DNA of 64,000 nt. Origin: Hyphococcus formosus (GTDB lineage: Bacteria; Pseudomonadota; Alphaproteobacteria; Caulobacterales; Parvularculaceae). The DNA is taken from positions 930,001-994,000 of the forward strand of contig NZ_CP157210.1 of assembly GCF_046736345.1 (NCBI RefSeq). Direction: 5' to 3'. Shown here one piece after another: positions 1 through 7,637 of this stretch (position 1 is its first letter; each line of letters begins with the position of its first letter). A program made the position numbers and the translations under genes. Below the pieces are notes generated by a model that saw only the letters and a list, made by a program, of their open reading frames with translations, was not told the origin of the DNA and did no database searches.

Positions 1-2
1 CC

Positions 3-611
3 GCACGAAAGGTGATTCAATCTGACGGTGCATTTGATGAACGCGGTATCGCTGAAATTCTAGATAAGGCTATTCAACAATCAAAACGGGCCGCCGAAAT
101 AATCCGTGGCCTACGGAGTTTTGTCAGCAAAGATAGTTCAACCAAGATATTGGTCGATATTAATGAGATCATAGAAGATGCAATCGAGCTCACAATGTAC
201 GGAAATTTGGCTGCGAGAAGCCAAGTTCAATATATTCCGGTTGCGCCCGATGTTTCGATTATGGTTGATAAAATCAGAATTCAGCAAGTTATTGTGAATT
301 TGGTTAAAAACAGTCTTGATGCGCTTGGCTCAGTCTCAGATGCAGAGATCATCGTTCAAACGAGGTGCGTAGAGCAAAATTTGGAAATTTCCGTTTCTGA
401 TAACGGCCCGGGAATTCCCGAAGAGATCAGAAATTCAGTCTTTCGGCCGTTTGTCACCACCAAAGCCGATGGCATGGGGGTGGGGCTTTCGATTTCGAAG
501 TCGATCATAGAAGAGCATTTCGGCAAATTGACAGTCAGTGACAATCCAGACCGGGGCGTGATGTTCAAAGCAACGCTGCCTCTGTCAGACGATGCAATAC
601 CCGCGGAGTGA
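3..611 (+). CDS. sensor histidine kinase, C-terminal part (FixL-like)
   Basis: This is the end of a two-component sensor kinase; the reading frame is open at the window edge, so the sensor domain and phospho-accepting His lie upstream. Visible in order are the tail of the dimerisation helix (RAAEIIRGLRSFV), the N box (NLVKNSLDAL), the G1 box (DNGPGIP), an F box and the G2 box (GMGVGLSIS), which together form a complete HATPase ATP-binding domain. The N box and G boxes resemble the FixL/DctB/NtrB class. The next gene, starting 4 bases after the stop, encodes a FixJ-type regulator, so the two are probably co-transcribed partners. Whether it binds haem like true FixL cannot be judged because the PAS domain is outside the window. 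Confidence 0.88.
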   Translation, partial: ARKVIQSDGAFDERGIAEILDKAIQQSKRAAEIIRGLRSFVSKDSSTKILVDINEIIEDAIELTMYGNLAARSQVQYIPVAPDVSIMVDKIRIQQVIVNLVKNSLDALGSVSDAEIIVQTRCVEQNLEISVSDNGPGIPEEIRNSVFRPFVTTKADGMGVGLSISKSIIEEHFGKLTVSDNPDRGVMFKATLPLSDDAIPAE

Positions 612-614
612 TGA

Positions 615-1232
615 GTGACAGAACCGATCGTATATGTCGTCGATGATGATCCGGATGTGTTGGACTCGCTTAAAGCGCTCTTAGGGGCCGAGGGCTTTGT
701 CGTAGAGAAATTTTCATCTGGCGGGGAGTTGCTCGAACACTTTGCTGAAGCTGAACCAAAAGGCTGTATTTTATGTGATGTTCGGATGCCAGGTATGACG
801 GGCCTTGAGGTGCAACGCGCTCTGAATGAGCTATCTGGATCGCCGCCTATTATATTCATGACCGGGCACAGCGAATTACCGCTAGCTGTCGAGGCGATGA
901 AAGCCGGTGCTTTCGATTTTGTGGAAAAGCCTATAGATGACTCATATCTCGTTGACCGATTGAACAAAGCTCATGAAGTCGGGCTTGAGCGCAGGCAATT
1001 CGCTAAAGAAGCGGCAAAGATCACCCAAAATATTAGCCGGCTCACACCGCGAGAGCGAGAGGTTATGGATTTGCTGGTTGAAGGTCATCCGAACAAAATT
1101 ATCGCCTTTAAGCTCGATATCAGTGCGCGAACCGTTGAGATTCACCGGTCACGAGTCATGGAGAAAATGGGGGCGAACTCGCTGTCCCACCTAGTGCGGA
1201 TGAGTTTGCAAGTCGAGGCAGCGAAAATATAA
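615..1232 (+). CDS. fixJ: FixJ-family response regulator
   Basis: Two-domain transcription regulator of 205 residues, the normal FixJ length. The N-terminal receiver has the acidic pocket (VVDDDPD), phospho-acceptor D55 in CDVRMPGMTG, a Thr in FMTGH and conserved K105 in FVEKP. A LuxR-type helix-turn-helix follows at about 142-200 (LTPREREVMDLL, ISARTVEIHRSRVMEKM). The start is a GTG four bases after the kinase stop; an ATG overlapping that stop is out of frame. Close coupling to the kinase implies it is phosphorylated by it. In classical systems FixJ activates fixK and microaerobic respiration genes, but none of those are present here, so the regulon is inferred only from family; a FixJ-like regulator with another job is possible. 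Confidence 0.85.
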   Translation: MTEPIVYVVDDDPDVLDSLKALLGAEGFVVEKFSSGGELLEHFAEAEPKGCILCDVRMPGMTGLEVQRALNELSGSPPIIFMTGHSELPLAVEAMKAGAFDFVEKPIDDSYLVDRLNKAHEVGLERRQFAKEAAKITQNISRLTPREREVMDLLVEGHPNKIIAFKLDISARTVEIHRSRVMEKMGANSLSHLVRMSLQVEAAKI

Positions 1233-1335
1233 GTAATAATGCTTATATTGCCGAAAATGCTCAATATACATAATATGAAGAGCCGAGCGTGTATCAAGCG
1301 CTAAGGGGCTTAGATTACCTGCTGCGTATGGTCCC

Positions 1336-1719
1336 GTGATAAATAAATTGAAACAAATAGATCTTGCGATAATTGACGATGATGACGCCGTTCGCGACTC
1401 TTTGAGCGCGTTGTTGACCGTATCGGGATTTAGTTCGCAATCCTTCGATTCAGCAATCGATTTTCTGCGTAGTGACCTTAAGCCCAAAGTCGTTGTTTTG
1501 GACTTATATATGCCAGCGATGTCGGGGCTTGAGCTGGTGGACCGGCTGCGAAGCTCGGGAGACATGACGCCGGTTATTTTAATCTCTGGAGAATTTAAAG
1601 AGTCGGATTACCGGCAGGCCAAAAGCCTGAACGTAGATAAATTTCTCGAAAAACCGTTCACGGATGAAGATTTGCTAAAAGCGCTTGAAGAGATCGGAAC
1701 ATTTCCGAGTTCCTGTTAA
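1336..1719 (+). CDS. single-domain receiver (CheY-like) protein
   Basis: A stand-alone receiver domain of 127 residues with no output domain. All phosphorylation residues are present: the acidic cluster IIDDDDAVRDSL, phospho-acceptor D56 in VVLDLYMPAMSG, S84 in ILISGE and K106 in LEKPF. The start is taken as GTG at 1336; no ATG is available near the N-terminus and the acidic cluster begins at residue 14 as expected. It sits 103 bases behind fixJ on the same strand. Known single-domain receivers in this setting act as phosphate sinks or as regulators of the kinase (Caulobacter FixT is an example of a small receiver-like protein acting on FixL). Such a role here is inference from position. Confidence 0.8.
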   Translation: MINKLKQIDLAIIDDDDAVRDSLSALLTVSGFSSQSFDSAIDFLRSDLKPKVVVLDLYMPAMSGLELVDRLRSSGDMTPVILISGEFKESDYRQAKSLNVDKFLEKPFTDEDLLKALEEIGTFPSSC

Positions 1720-1788
1720 GCGAATATCACGCATTCGTGCATATAAGTAAAAACCGCTAGGCACAATTCCTAATACCGCTTCACAATA

Positions 1789-1848
1789 GGCTGCCTTACT
1801 GTTGGCGATGTCGAGCTTCTTAAGCTCATTCCCGACGAGGAGGCAGCC
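1789..1848 (+). promoter_or_regulatory. inverted-repeat leader overlapping the ribosome binding site of the next gene
   Basis: An 8-base arm GGCTGCCT at 1789-1796 is perfectly complementary to AGGCAGCC at 1841-1848, which abuts the ATG at 1849 and contains the end of the Shine-Dalgarno sequence GAGGAGG (1837-1843). Inside lies a second hairpin, GAGCTT (1813-1818) and AAGCTC (1822-1827) with a 3-base loop. If the outer helix forms in the mRNA, ribosome access would be blocked, as in RNA thermometers or protein-controlled leaders. The pairing is seen directly; the regulatory meaning is inferred. Confidence 0.4.
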
Positions 1849-2154
1849 ATGAGCGACCAGACACATTCTCGTATTGTCGTTATCGAACTTCCGCCATTAG
1901 AAAAGAACCGCTCTGGAAGCAAAAAATCCGGCAGAAATGGTTGTGCAAAGCGCTACGCGGAAATCCTCGAGCCAATAAAACCCGATGGTGTACGGAGCGA
2001 CACGAAGCCGCTTTGTTTGGTCAAAATGCTGGCATCGCATTGCAACCGTGATGTGGTCACAGTTCTGGGCGGCACACTCATTAATTTTAATTTAGCGCAC
2101 TGCCGCAAGGACGGACGCGCTCACTTTTTCGTTCGCCGCGATGTCGCGGACTAA
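1849..2154 (+). CDS. hypothetical protein, 101 residues
   Basis: I do not recognise this protein. It is short, basic and soluble-looking, with a Lys/Arg/Gly-rich stretch at about 18-34 (KNRSGSKKSGRN), three scattered cysteines and a C-terminal half with alternating hydrophobic residues (VVTVLGGTLINFNL). There is no signal peptide or membrane segment. The start is well supported by GAGGAGG five bases before ATG, although that site lies in an inverted repeat. Its stop at 2152-2154 is close to the start of the isochorismatase-fold gene, so the two may be co-transcribed. It could be a regulator or small nucleic-acid binding protein, but nothing proves this; the chance that it is not a real gene is modest given the strong ribosome binding site. 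Confidence 0.55.
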   Translation: MSDQTHSRIVVIELPPLEKNRSGSKKSGRNGCAKRYAEILEPIKPDGVRSDTKPLCLVKMLASHCNRDVVTVLGGTLINFNLAHCRKDGRAHFFVRRDVAD

Positions 2155-2192
2155 TGAAAGACCTCTCTAATCTGGAAAGAAGGAGTATGGCT

Positions 2193-2969
2193 ATGCGTAA
2201 CGAACAAATAAAGAAAACCGTCAAGCTAAGCGGCCTAATGACGGGTGTCGCTTTATGTCTGTTTTTGTATGTCGGTGATGTCGCCGCCGATGACGGGCTT
2301 CCTGACCCCGGCATGAGTATTGAGCCAGGCCGTACAGCACTGGTTGTCACCGATCCACAAAATGACTTCCTGAGCCCTGACGGCGTCACCTGGGGCGTCG
2401 TTGGTAAAAACGTCACAGAGAATAAAACAGTCGAAAATATCGATGCACTGTTTGAGACCGCGAAAGATGTCGGCATGCCCGTTTTCATCTCTCCGCATTA
2501 TTATTATCCACACGATCATCGTTGGAAAATGGAAGGCACTTTAGAGGCTTTGATGCATTCGATCGGCATGTTCGATAGAGAGGATGCTCTTTCGCTCGAT
2601 GGCTTTGAAGGGTCGGGGGCTGACTGGCTTGAGCAATACAAGCGATATATTGATGATGGCAAAACAGTTGTGACCAGTCCTCACAAAGTTTACGGGCCTG
2701 AAAGCAACGATCTTGTTTTACAATTGCGAAAAGCCGGTATCAGCAAAATTGTACTCGCCGGGATGTCGGCCAATCTCTGCACAGAATCCCACATGCGGGA
2801 GTTAGTTGAGCAAGGTTTCGAAGTTTATGTCGCTTATGACGCAACAGCTGCCGCTCAACTCCCGAAGTGGGACGGCTTTTCTGCTGCGATGACCAATTAC
2901 CGGATGATCTCTAATCACGTGGCCCCGACATCCGTCGCAGTGAAGGAAATTCGGAAAGCCTACAAATAA
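2193..2969 (+). CDS. exported isochorismatase-family cysteine hydrolase
   Basis: Predicted amidohydrolase of the isochorismatase fold, which cleaves C-N or vinyl-ether bonds with a Cys nucleophile. The catalytic Asp is in VVTDPQNDFL, the Lys in VVTSPHKVYGP and the nucleophilic Cys in AGMSANLCTESHMREL; a conserved D in YVAYDATAA follows. The N-terminus has a basic start and a hydrophobic stretch (LSGLMTGVALCLFLYVG) before VAADDG, so it is probably exported or membrane-anchored, unusual for a family that is mostly cytoplasmic. ATG 2193 is chosen because AGGAG ends seven bases before it; ATGs at 2154 and 2187 have poor spacing. The substrate (isochorismate, nicotinamide, N-carbamoyl compounds or others) cannot be told from sequence. 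A strong terminator follows at 3010. Confidence 0.8.
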   Translation: MRNEQIKKTVKLSGLMTGVALCLFLYVGDVAADDGLPDPGMSIEPGRTALVVTDPQNDFLSPDGVTWGVVGKNVTENKTVENIDALFETAKDVGMPVFISPHYYYPHDHRWKMEGTLEALMHSIGMFDREDALSLDGFEGSGADWLEQYKRYIDDGKTVVTSPHKVYGPESNDLVLQLRKAGISKIVLAGMSANLCTESHMRELVEQGFEVYVAYDATAAAQLPKWDGFSAAMTNYRMISNHVAPTSVAVKEIRKAYK

Positions 2970-3009
2970 AATTTCGCCCCCGTGCGCAGCCGTCCAGCGC
3001 ACGTCCCCA

Positions 3010-3042
3010 GCTGCCCCGTTATCCTCCCAACAACGGGGCAGC
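3010..3042 (+). terminator. rho-independent terminator after the hydrolase gene
   Basis: A perfect 11-base stem, GCTGCCCCGTT at 3010-3020 and AACGGGGCAGC at 3032-3042, with an 11-base loop, followed by a T-rich stretch (attctattt). A smaller perfect 7-base hairpin (CGTGCGC/GCGCACG, 2981-2987 and 2997-3003) lies just before it. Together they probably end transcription of the operon that closes at 2969. Confidence 0.7.
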
Positions 3043-3306
3043 ATTCTATTTCAACAAATTCTTCAAAATAATTGAGTTTTTGGCGGCGGATACGTGAACT
3101 GTTTTCACAAGCATAGTGATCGATAGATCAGCCGCGATCTTAGATACGTATAAATCCATAGGTATAATATCGGACTATCCGAACGGCGTATACGGAATAA
3201 AAAGATATCGGGTCGGTCGTCCGCAAGGCGGTGTAAGGAGCGGGTTCGTTCCGCTGTTTTGAAAGTCACGGGTGCCGGTGTTTACCTATAATGAAAGGAC
3301 AAAGAC
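3043..3306 (+). other. intergenic region upstream of the YHS-domain gene
   Basis: The gap between the hydrolase and the YHS gene is about 340 bases; after the terminator nothing coding is visible. It should hold the promoter of the YHS gene. AT-rich segments such as taggtataatatcgg near 3160-3175 could serve as a -10 region, but I could not pair them with a convincing -35. AAAGGA about 6 bases before ATG 3307 is the ribosome binding site. Confidence 0.35.
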
Positions 3307-3792
3307 ATGTTACGCATAACAAAAATATCGGCTGCCGCATTTCTTGCTGCGGCTATCGTTCAGTCTCAAGCATTCGCCGCCGATGAATACAATGTCTCCT
3401 CGGGGAATACCTTAAGTGGTTCGCCGTTGGGCGTTCATGGCGTTGATACGGTAGTTTTGTCAAAGTTTGGTGCTGTTACGGACGGCAATGCTTCACATGC
3501 CGTCGTTTATGATGGTGTTTCCTATTATTTTTCGACGAAGAAAACTGCAAAATTAATTGAGGCCGATCCGCAATCATACCTGCCCCAGTATGGCGGCTTT
3601 TGCGCCTTTGCAGTTGCGCTTGGCAAAAAACTAGATGGTGATCCGCGATACGCCGATATCGTCGATGGAAAGCTATATCTTTTTGTCAATGATGAGATCT
3701 TCCGTAAATACAAAAAGAACCCCGGGAAAATTATCAAGGATGCCGAGAGAAAGTGGCCGAACATTCGCGGTAAATCAGTAAGCGAACTATGA
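3307..3792 (+). CDS. exported YHS-domain protein
   Basis: A 161-residue protein with a clear signal peptide (MLRITKISAAAFLAAAIVQSQAFA, cleavage after AFA) and a YHS-like domain: a segment around GVHGVDTVVLSKFG, then YDGVSYYFSTKKTAKLIEADP, the hallmark QYGGFCAFAVALGKKLDGDPRYADIVDGKLYLF, and a C-terminal AERKWPNIRG. YHS domains are associated with metal (often copper) handling or redox proteins, but the single Cys here gives no clear metal site, so the biochemical role is open. The start has a good AAAGGA site. The next gene (DoxX, about 90 bases on, same strand) is a likely partner; YHS and DoxX proteins are both envelope proteins of loosely defined redox function. Confidence 0.8.
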   Translation: MLRITKISAAAFLAAAIVQSQAFAADEYNVSSGNTLSGSPLGVHGVDTVVLSKFGAVTDGNASHAVVYDGVSYYFSTKKTAKLIEADPQSYLPQYGGFCAFAVALGKKLDGDPRYADIVDGKLYLFVNDEIFRKYKKNPGKIIKDAERKWPNIRGKSVSEL

Positions 3793-3882
3793 GGCTCCTG
3801 TGCGATTGGAGAAATAATTCTGATCGCACACACGCCACCTAAAGCAAAGTAATTCATCGTGCCGAAAAGGGGAGTTCAGGTC

Positions 3883-4323
3883 ATGTTTAGTTTCGTTTCC
3901 TTACGGCGAGACAGCCGTCATATTTTGAGTATATACGGAATTGGATTGTTGTTCGGCCGGATAGCGCTGGCCGGTATTTTTCTTAGATCGGGTATCGAGA
4001 AAATATTGTTTTACGCGGAAACCCAATCATATTGGATTGGGCATAATGTTCCGGCAATGATTTTACCGATTGTCATCATGTTCGAATTGGCGTCCGCCAT
4101 GTCAATCTTGTTGGGATGGAAGACGAGAAGTGCGTGCATTCTCCTCGCGGGATTTTCGCTCGTAACCGCAGTTGTATTTCATTTTGATATCGCGGCAGAG
4201 ATGGTCTCGCCGTTATTTATAGAAAACCTGGTGATAGCGTGTGGCTTGTTGGTTCTCTGCGTCAGTGGCCCCGGTCTGATGACCATAACGAAATATCCCC
4301 ACTCGAAGTATGTATTTTCGTAG
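3883..4323 (+). CDS. DoxX-family inner membrane protein
   Basis: A 146-residue integral membrane protein with about four hydrophobic helices, starting with GIGLLFGRIALAGIFLRSGIEKIL, which matches the DoxX family opening (LLxRxxLaxiFlxsGxxKl). The remaining helices contain AMILPIVIMFELASAMSILLGW and CILLAGFSLVTAVVFHF. DoxX proteins are small membrane subunits of poorly defined function, linked in some organisms to quinone oxidation or oxidative stress defence. ATG 3883 is preferred to GTG 3859 because GGGGAG lies eight bases before it. It may form a unit with the upstream YHS gene and converges on tRNA-Ser. I have no evidence for a specific substrate. Confidence 0.78.
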   Translation: MFSFVSLRRDSRHILSIYGIGLLFGRIALAGIFLRSGIEKILFYAETQSYWIGHNVPAMILPIVIMFELASAMSILLGWKTRSACILLAGFSLVTAVVFHFDIAAEMVSPLFIENLVIACGLLVLCVSGPGLMTITKYPHSKYVFS

Positions 4324-4427
4324 ATTGAGGCATTTGTAGAAAGCGGAGAGGGCGCGCGAGTCAATGATCGGGGAGCGGCTTCGGCCGGCTATAAATTTAC
4401 CGAATTCCAACCGGTCAGGTAAGGCAC

Positions 4428-4517
4428 TGGCGGAGGGGGTGGGATTCGAACCCACGGAACGCTCACACGCTCAACGGTTTTCAAGACCGCCGCATTCGAC
4501 CACTCTGCCACCCCTCC
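4428..4517 (-). tRNA. tRNA-Ser (anticodon UGA)
   Basis: Read on the minus strand the molecule begins GGAGGGGTGGCAGAGTGG and ends in CCCCTCCG followed by an encoded CCA. The acceptor stem GGAGGGG/CCCCTCC is perfect, the anticodon loop is CTTGAAA within GGTCTTGAAAACC giving UGA, and the T arm has GGGTTCGAATCCC. The long variable arm between the anticodon and T arms is typical of serine tRNAs. Length with CCA is 90 bases. It decodes UCA and probably other UCN codons. Confidence 0.96.
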
Positions 4518-4567
4518 GGGCGCGCGCTGAAGCCCGATTGGCCCTGCGCGCTAAATGCGCGGAGGGA

Positions 4568-4595
4568 GAGATAACGCGCTCGTCAAAAATGACAA
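4568..4595 (-). promoter_or_regulatory. possible promoter of tRNA-Ser
   Basis: On the minus strand TTGTCA (4590-4595) and TATCTC (4568-4573) are separated by 16 bases and lie about 50 bases upstream of the mature 5' end of the tRNA. Both hexamers are imperfect, so this is a weak prediction. Confidence 0.3.
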
Positions 4596-4729
4596 GCACT
4601 TAGTTGCAGGTTTTTTCTCAGAAATTGGTTAAGCTTTCCCACAGGCGGGGGTTATTGCCGGAATGTGCCGAGTCGCATATGTCTGTTTATCGGCTGGCTG
4701 GCCTAATTAACCGAGGCGTCTTCGCGCAT

Positions 4730-5704
4730 ATGACCATTTCCCGAAATTGGCTGATAATCTGTGTTTTTGTGCTCTTAGGGGCATGTACCACCGCGCCACA
4801 GCGCGGGGCTGGCGGCTCTCCCCACTATAAAGTCGGAAACCCGTATAAAGTGGCGGGCCGTTGGTATCACCCCAAGGAAGACCCAAATTATGACCGCGTG
4901 GGGATAGCGTCATGGTATGGTGAGCAATTTCATGGCCGGCTGACCGCAAATGGCGAAATTTTCGATATGAATCTGCTCTCAGCGGCACACACGACGCTTC
5001 CGCTGCCATCCATGGTCGAGGTGACGAACCTTGAGAATGGGCGCTCGGTGGTTGTCCGGTTGAACGACCGTGGTCCGTTTGTGGGTGATCGCATCATCGA
5101 TATGTCTCGAGCGGCCGCAAGAAAGCTCGGGTTCGAGCATCAAGGAACCGCCAAAGTCCGGGTGCGATATGCGGGGAGGGCACCGTTAACCGCCTCTGCA
5201 CCGCGCCGAAGTGAGCGGGTAGCACGCGCGGCTCCGGTCAGGTCCCAGCCGCGCAACGAAGGCGGCCAGCCAAAACGAACAGAGATTTCCAGCCTTCTGA
5301 CCGAAATTGAGCAGGCACCGGCCCTGACCCAGGGAGCCGAAGATGTTGCGATAGGATCAGCGGCCGGAGGACAGACCGCCGAAATCCCTGCGGCGGATCT
5401 CGGCACGCCCGATCCAGATGACGCAAAATTTGTCCATCCAACGCCAAGCGCTGATACGCCTGTCGAAGCGCTCTATATCATTCGCGTGGCGGCGCTTTCG
5501 CGATTGGATAATATTGATGCGCTGCGTGCGCAGTTGGGCGATATTGGCACATTGCGGCTTTCGCGTGTTGAAACCGATGAAGGCAAAGTGTTTTATCGGG
5601 TTAATCTTGGGCCGTTTTCATCGATCGAAACGGCCGGCGAAAAGTTGGCTGCGGTTCGCGGTGCAGGCTATAATGATGCCGCGTTGGTCACCATTACGCC
5701 TTAG
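4730..5704 (+). CDS. rlpA: RlpA-like septal lytic transglycosylase lipoprotein with SPOR domain
   Basis: An outer membrane lipoprotein of about 324 residues that cleaves glycan strands lacking stem peptides at the division site. The signal sequence ends in the lipobox LLGAC with the lipidated Cys at about residue 19. The double-psi beta-barrel follows at about 55-135, with GIASWYGEQFHGRLTANGE, SAAHTTLPLPSMVEVTNL, RLNDRGPF and IIDMSRAAARKLGF. A long low-complexity Ala/Pro/Arg linker leads to a C-terminal SPOR domain (about 248-322), which binds denuded septal peptidoglycan. ATG 4730 is chosen because it places the lipobox correctly; upstream in-frame starts at 4604 and 4679 would bury it. It is followed by the D,D-carboxypeptidase gene, a common alphaproteobacterial pairing. 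Confidence 0.9.
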   Translation: MTISRNWLIICVFVLLGACTTAPQRGAGGSPHYKVGNPYKVAGRWYHPKEDPNYDRVGIASWYGEQFHGRLTANGEIFDMNLLSAAHTTLPLPSMVEVTNLENGRSVVVRLNDRGPFVGDRIIDMSRAAARKLGFEHQGTAKVRVRYAGRAPLTASAPRRSERVARAAPVRSQPRNEGGQPKRTEISSLLTEIEQAPALTQGAEDVAIGSAAGGQTAEIPAADLGTPDPDDAKFVHPTPSADTPVEALYIIRVAALSRLDNIDALRAQLGDIGTLRLSRVETDEGKVFYRVNLGPFSSIETAGEKLAAVRGAGYNDAALVTITP

Positions 5705-5769
5705 TCGTGCCTGAATAGAATTGTTTTGTCGCTTATGCGGCTGGAGTGAATTTCCAAGGGAGTTGAGCT

Positions 5770-6948
5770 TTGTTGTTTTCGAAATTCCGTGTTGGTGTTG
5801 CGATCTTATTTGCGACGGTTACGGGTGTGGTGCCATCAGCCATGGCACAGGGTGCCATTACGACGCCGGCAGAATATGCGCTGATTATGGATTATCGCAC
5901 GGGCGAGATCCTTTACGAGAAAAACGCGCGTACACCGACCGCACCGGCATCGATGTCAAAATTGATGACCGTGGCGATTGTTTTCGAGCGGCTAAAAAAT
6001 GGCTCACTACAGCTGAGTGATGAGTTCGACGTTTCTGAAAAAGCATGGCGCGAGCGCGAGGGCTCCTCAATGTGGGTGCGCGTAAATACGAGCATTCCGG
6101 TGCTCGATCTCTTGCGCGGTATTATTGTTCAATCCGGTAATGATGCCTGTATCGTTGTCGCGGAAAACATTTCTGGCTCGGAAGAGGCCTTTGCGGAACT
6201 CATGAACAGAAAGGCTCATGAGTGGGGATTGAACGATTCCACTTTTGCAAATCCTCACGGAATGCCGCATCCCAATCAGAAAATGAGCATGCGGGATCTC
6301 GCCATTCTGACCCGTAAAATTATTTCGGAATATGGCGAATATTATGCGCTATTCGCCGAACGCGAATTCACTTGGGAAAAAATTCGTCAATCAAACCGGA
6401 ATCCAATTCTTGGGATGGTTGATGGCGCGGACGGGTTAAAAACGGGACATACAGAAGAATCGGGTTACGGCCTTGTGGGATCGGCTGTACAGAACAACGA
6501 GCGCCGGATCGTTGTTGTCAATGGCTTAGATTCAGAGCGCCAGCGCGCCACGGAGTCTGCCCGTTTGATGCGCGTTGCGTTCAATGATTTTTCCAGCAAG
6601 AAGATTTTCGAAGCCGGTTCAGTCGTCGGCGATGCGCAGGTCTTTAAAGGCAAGGACAAGACTGTACCTTTGATCACGCATGAGCCCGTCAAGCTAATGC
6701 TGCATCGGTCAATGCTGGACGACGTCAAAGCGAAAATCATCTATGAGGGCCCGGTCTCTGCGCCGATTTCGGAGAACCAGCAAATTGGCACATTGCGCGT
6801 TGAAGCAGAAAATGGTCCGGCGCGCGAATACGCTCTCTATGCCGGAAAGGCCGTTAAAGAAGCGAGCGTTTGGGGCAAAATTGGCCTCGCGGCAATGAAG
6901 CTTTTGGCAAAACCAGAGTCCACTGATACCGCGATAGCTGGCGAATAA
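5770..6948 (+). CDS. dacC: D-alanyl-D-alanine carboxypeptidase (PBP5/6 type)
   Basis: A periplasmic, membrane-tethered penicillin-binding protein that removes the terminal D-Ala from peptidoglycan stem peptides. The signal peptide ends at AMA-QG (about residue 26). The three active-site motifs are complete: SMSK with nucleophile S61 and K64, SGN at 122-124, and KTG at 224-226. A C-terminal PBP5-like beta domain and a final amphipathic stretch (WGKIGLAAMKLLAKP) for membrane contact are visible. Length, 392 residues, is normal. The start is TTG 5770 with AAGGGAG upstream; no ATG fits the signal peptide. Its stop overlaps the tmk start (TAATG), so it leads the cell wall and replication operon running to 10293. 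Confidence 0.92.
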   Translation: MLFSKFRVGVAILFATVTGVVPSAMAQGAITTPAEYALIMDYRTGEILYEKNARTPTAPASMSKLMTVAIVFERLKNGSLQLSDEFDVSEKAWREREGSSMWVRVNTSIPVLDLLRGIIVQSGNDACIVVAENISGSEEAFAELMNRKAHEWGLNDSTFANPHGMPHPNQKMSMRDLAILTRKIISEYGEYYALFAEREFTWEKIRQSNRNPILGMVDGADGLKTGHTEESGYGLVGSAVQNNERRIVVVNGLDSERQRATESARLMRVAFNDFSSKKIFEAGSVVGDAQVFKGKDKTVPLITHEPVKLMLHRSMLDDVKAKIIYEGPVSAPISENQQIGTLRVEAENGPAREYALYAGKAVKEASVWGKIGLAAMKLLAKPESTDTAIAGE

Positions 6949-7595
6949 TGTCGGGCAAGAAAGGCAAACCCGGTGTTTTCATCAGCTTCGAAGGTGGTGA
7001 TGGGGCCGGAAAGTCAACGCAGATAAAACGGCTAGCCGATGCTGTTCGTGCGACCGGACGAGAGGTTGTTTTAACGCGAGAGCCAGGTGGTTCGGATGGC
7101 GCTGAAGCCATTCGTAAATTGCTTCTTGAAGGGGCTGCGGATCGTTGGTCCCCAATGACCGAAGCATTGATGATGTACGCTGCTCGAGCCGATCATCTGG
7201 AGCGTGTGATCCTCCCGGCGTTAGAGCGTGGAGCCGTAGTCATCTCTGATCGCTTTTCCGACTCGACGATGGCCTATCAGGGGCTTGCAGGCGCGCTTGG
7301 CGAAAAACGGGTAGGAGCGCTGCAAGAGCTCGTGGTCGGTTCGAACGAGCCGGACCTCACGATTATACTCGATCTGCCTGTAAAAGACGGCCTCGCCCGC
7401 GCGGGAGCCAGATCCGGGAATGAACAACGCTTTGAGTCCAAAGGGACGGCATTTCAAGAGAATGTCAGAAATGCATTTCTTGAAATCGCCAAGCGTAACC
7501 CGGTAAGATGTGCCGTCATTGATGCGACGGGCGATATCGATATGGTCACGGCGAGAGTTCTATCGGAAGTTAAGGCACGTCTTTCCCTTTTGTGA
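6948..7595 (+). CDS. tmk: thymidylate kinase
   Basis: Phosphorylates dTMP to dTDP, an essential step of dTTP supply in the cytoplasm. The P-loop EGGDGAGKST is at residues 15-24, the phosphate/base-binding TREPGGS follows at about 46-52, and the DR motif with substrate contacts is in ISDRFSDSTMAYQG. A lid segment with Arg residues (ARAGARSGNEQRFE) is present. The protein has 215 residues, the usual size. It begins inside the stop codon of dacC and is followed by holB after 42 bases, matching the conserved alphaproteobacterial order that couples cell wall and DNA replication functions. Confidence 0.95.
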   Translation: MSGKKGKPGVFISFEGGDGAGKSTQIKRLADAVRATGREVVLTREPGGSDGAEAIRKLLLEGAADRWSPMTEALMMYAARADHLERVILPALERGAVVISDRFSDSTMAYQGLAGALGEKRVGALQELVVGSNEPDLTIILDLPVKDGLARAGARSGNEQRFESKGTAFQENVRNAFLEIAKRNPVRCAVIDATGDIDMVTARVLSEVKARLSLL

Positions 7596-7637
7596 GTGTG
7601 CCTTTTAATCCAGCGGTAAAGTGATTAGAAAATCCGA

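Noticed and set aside
356..967. Long open frame (203 codons) on the minus strand
   Set aside because: It lies opposite the kinase and FixJ genes, has low-complexity Ser-rich translation, no ribosome binding site and no family resemblance. It is a shadow of the real genes.
4364..4603. 79-codon frame on the plus strand
   Set aside because: It runs straight through the tRNA-Ser gene on the opposite strand and has no start signal.
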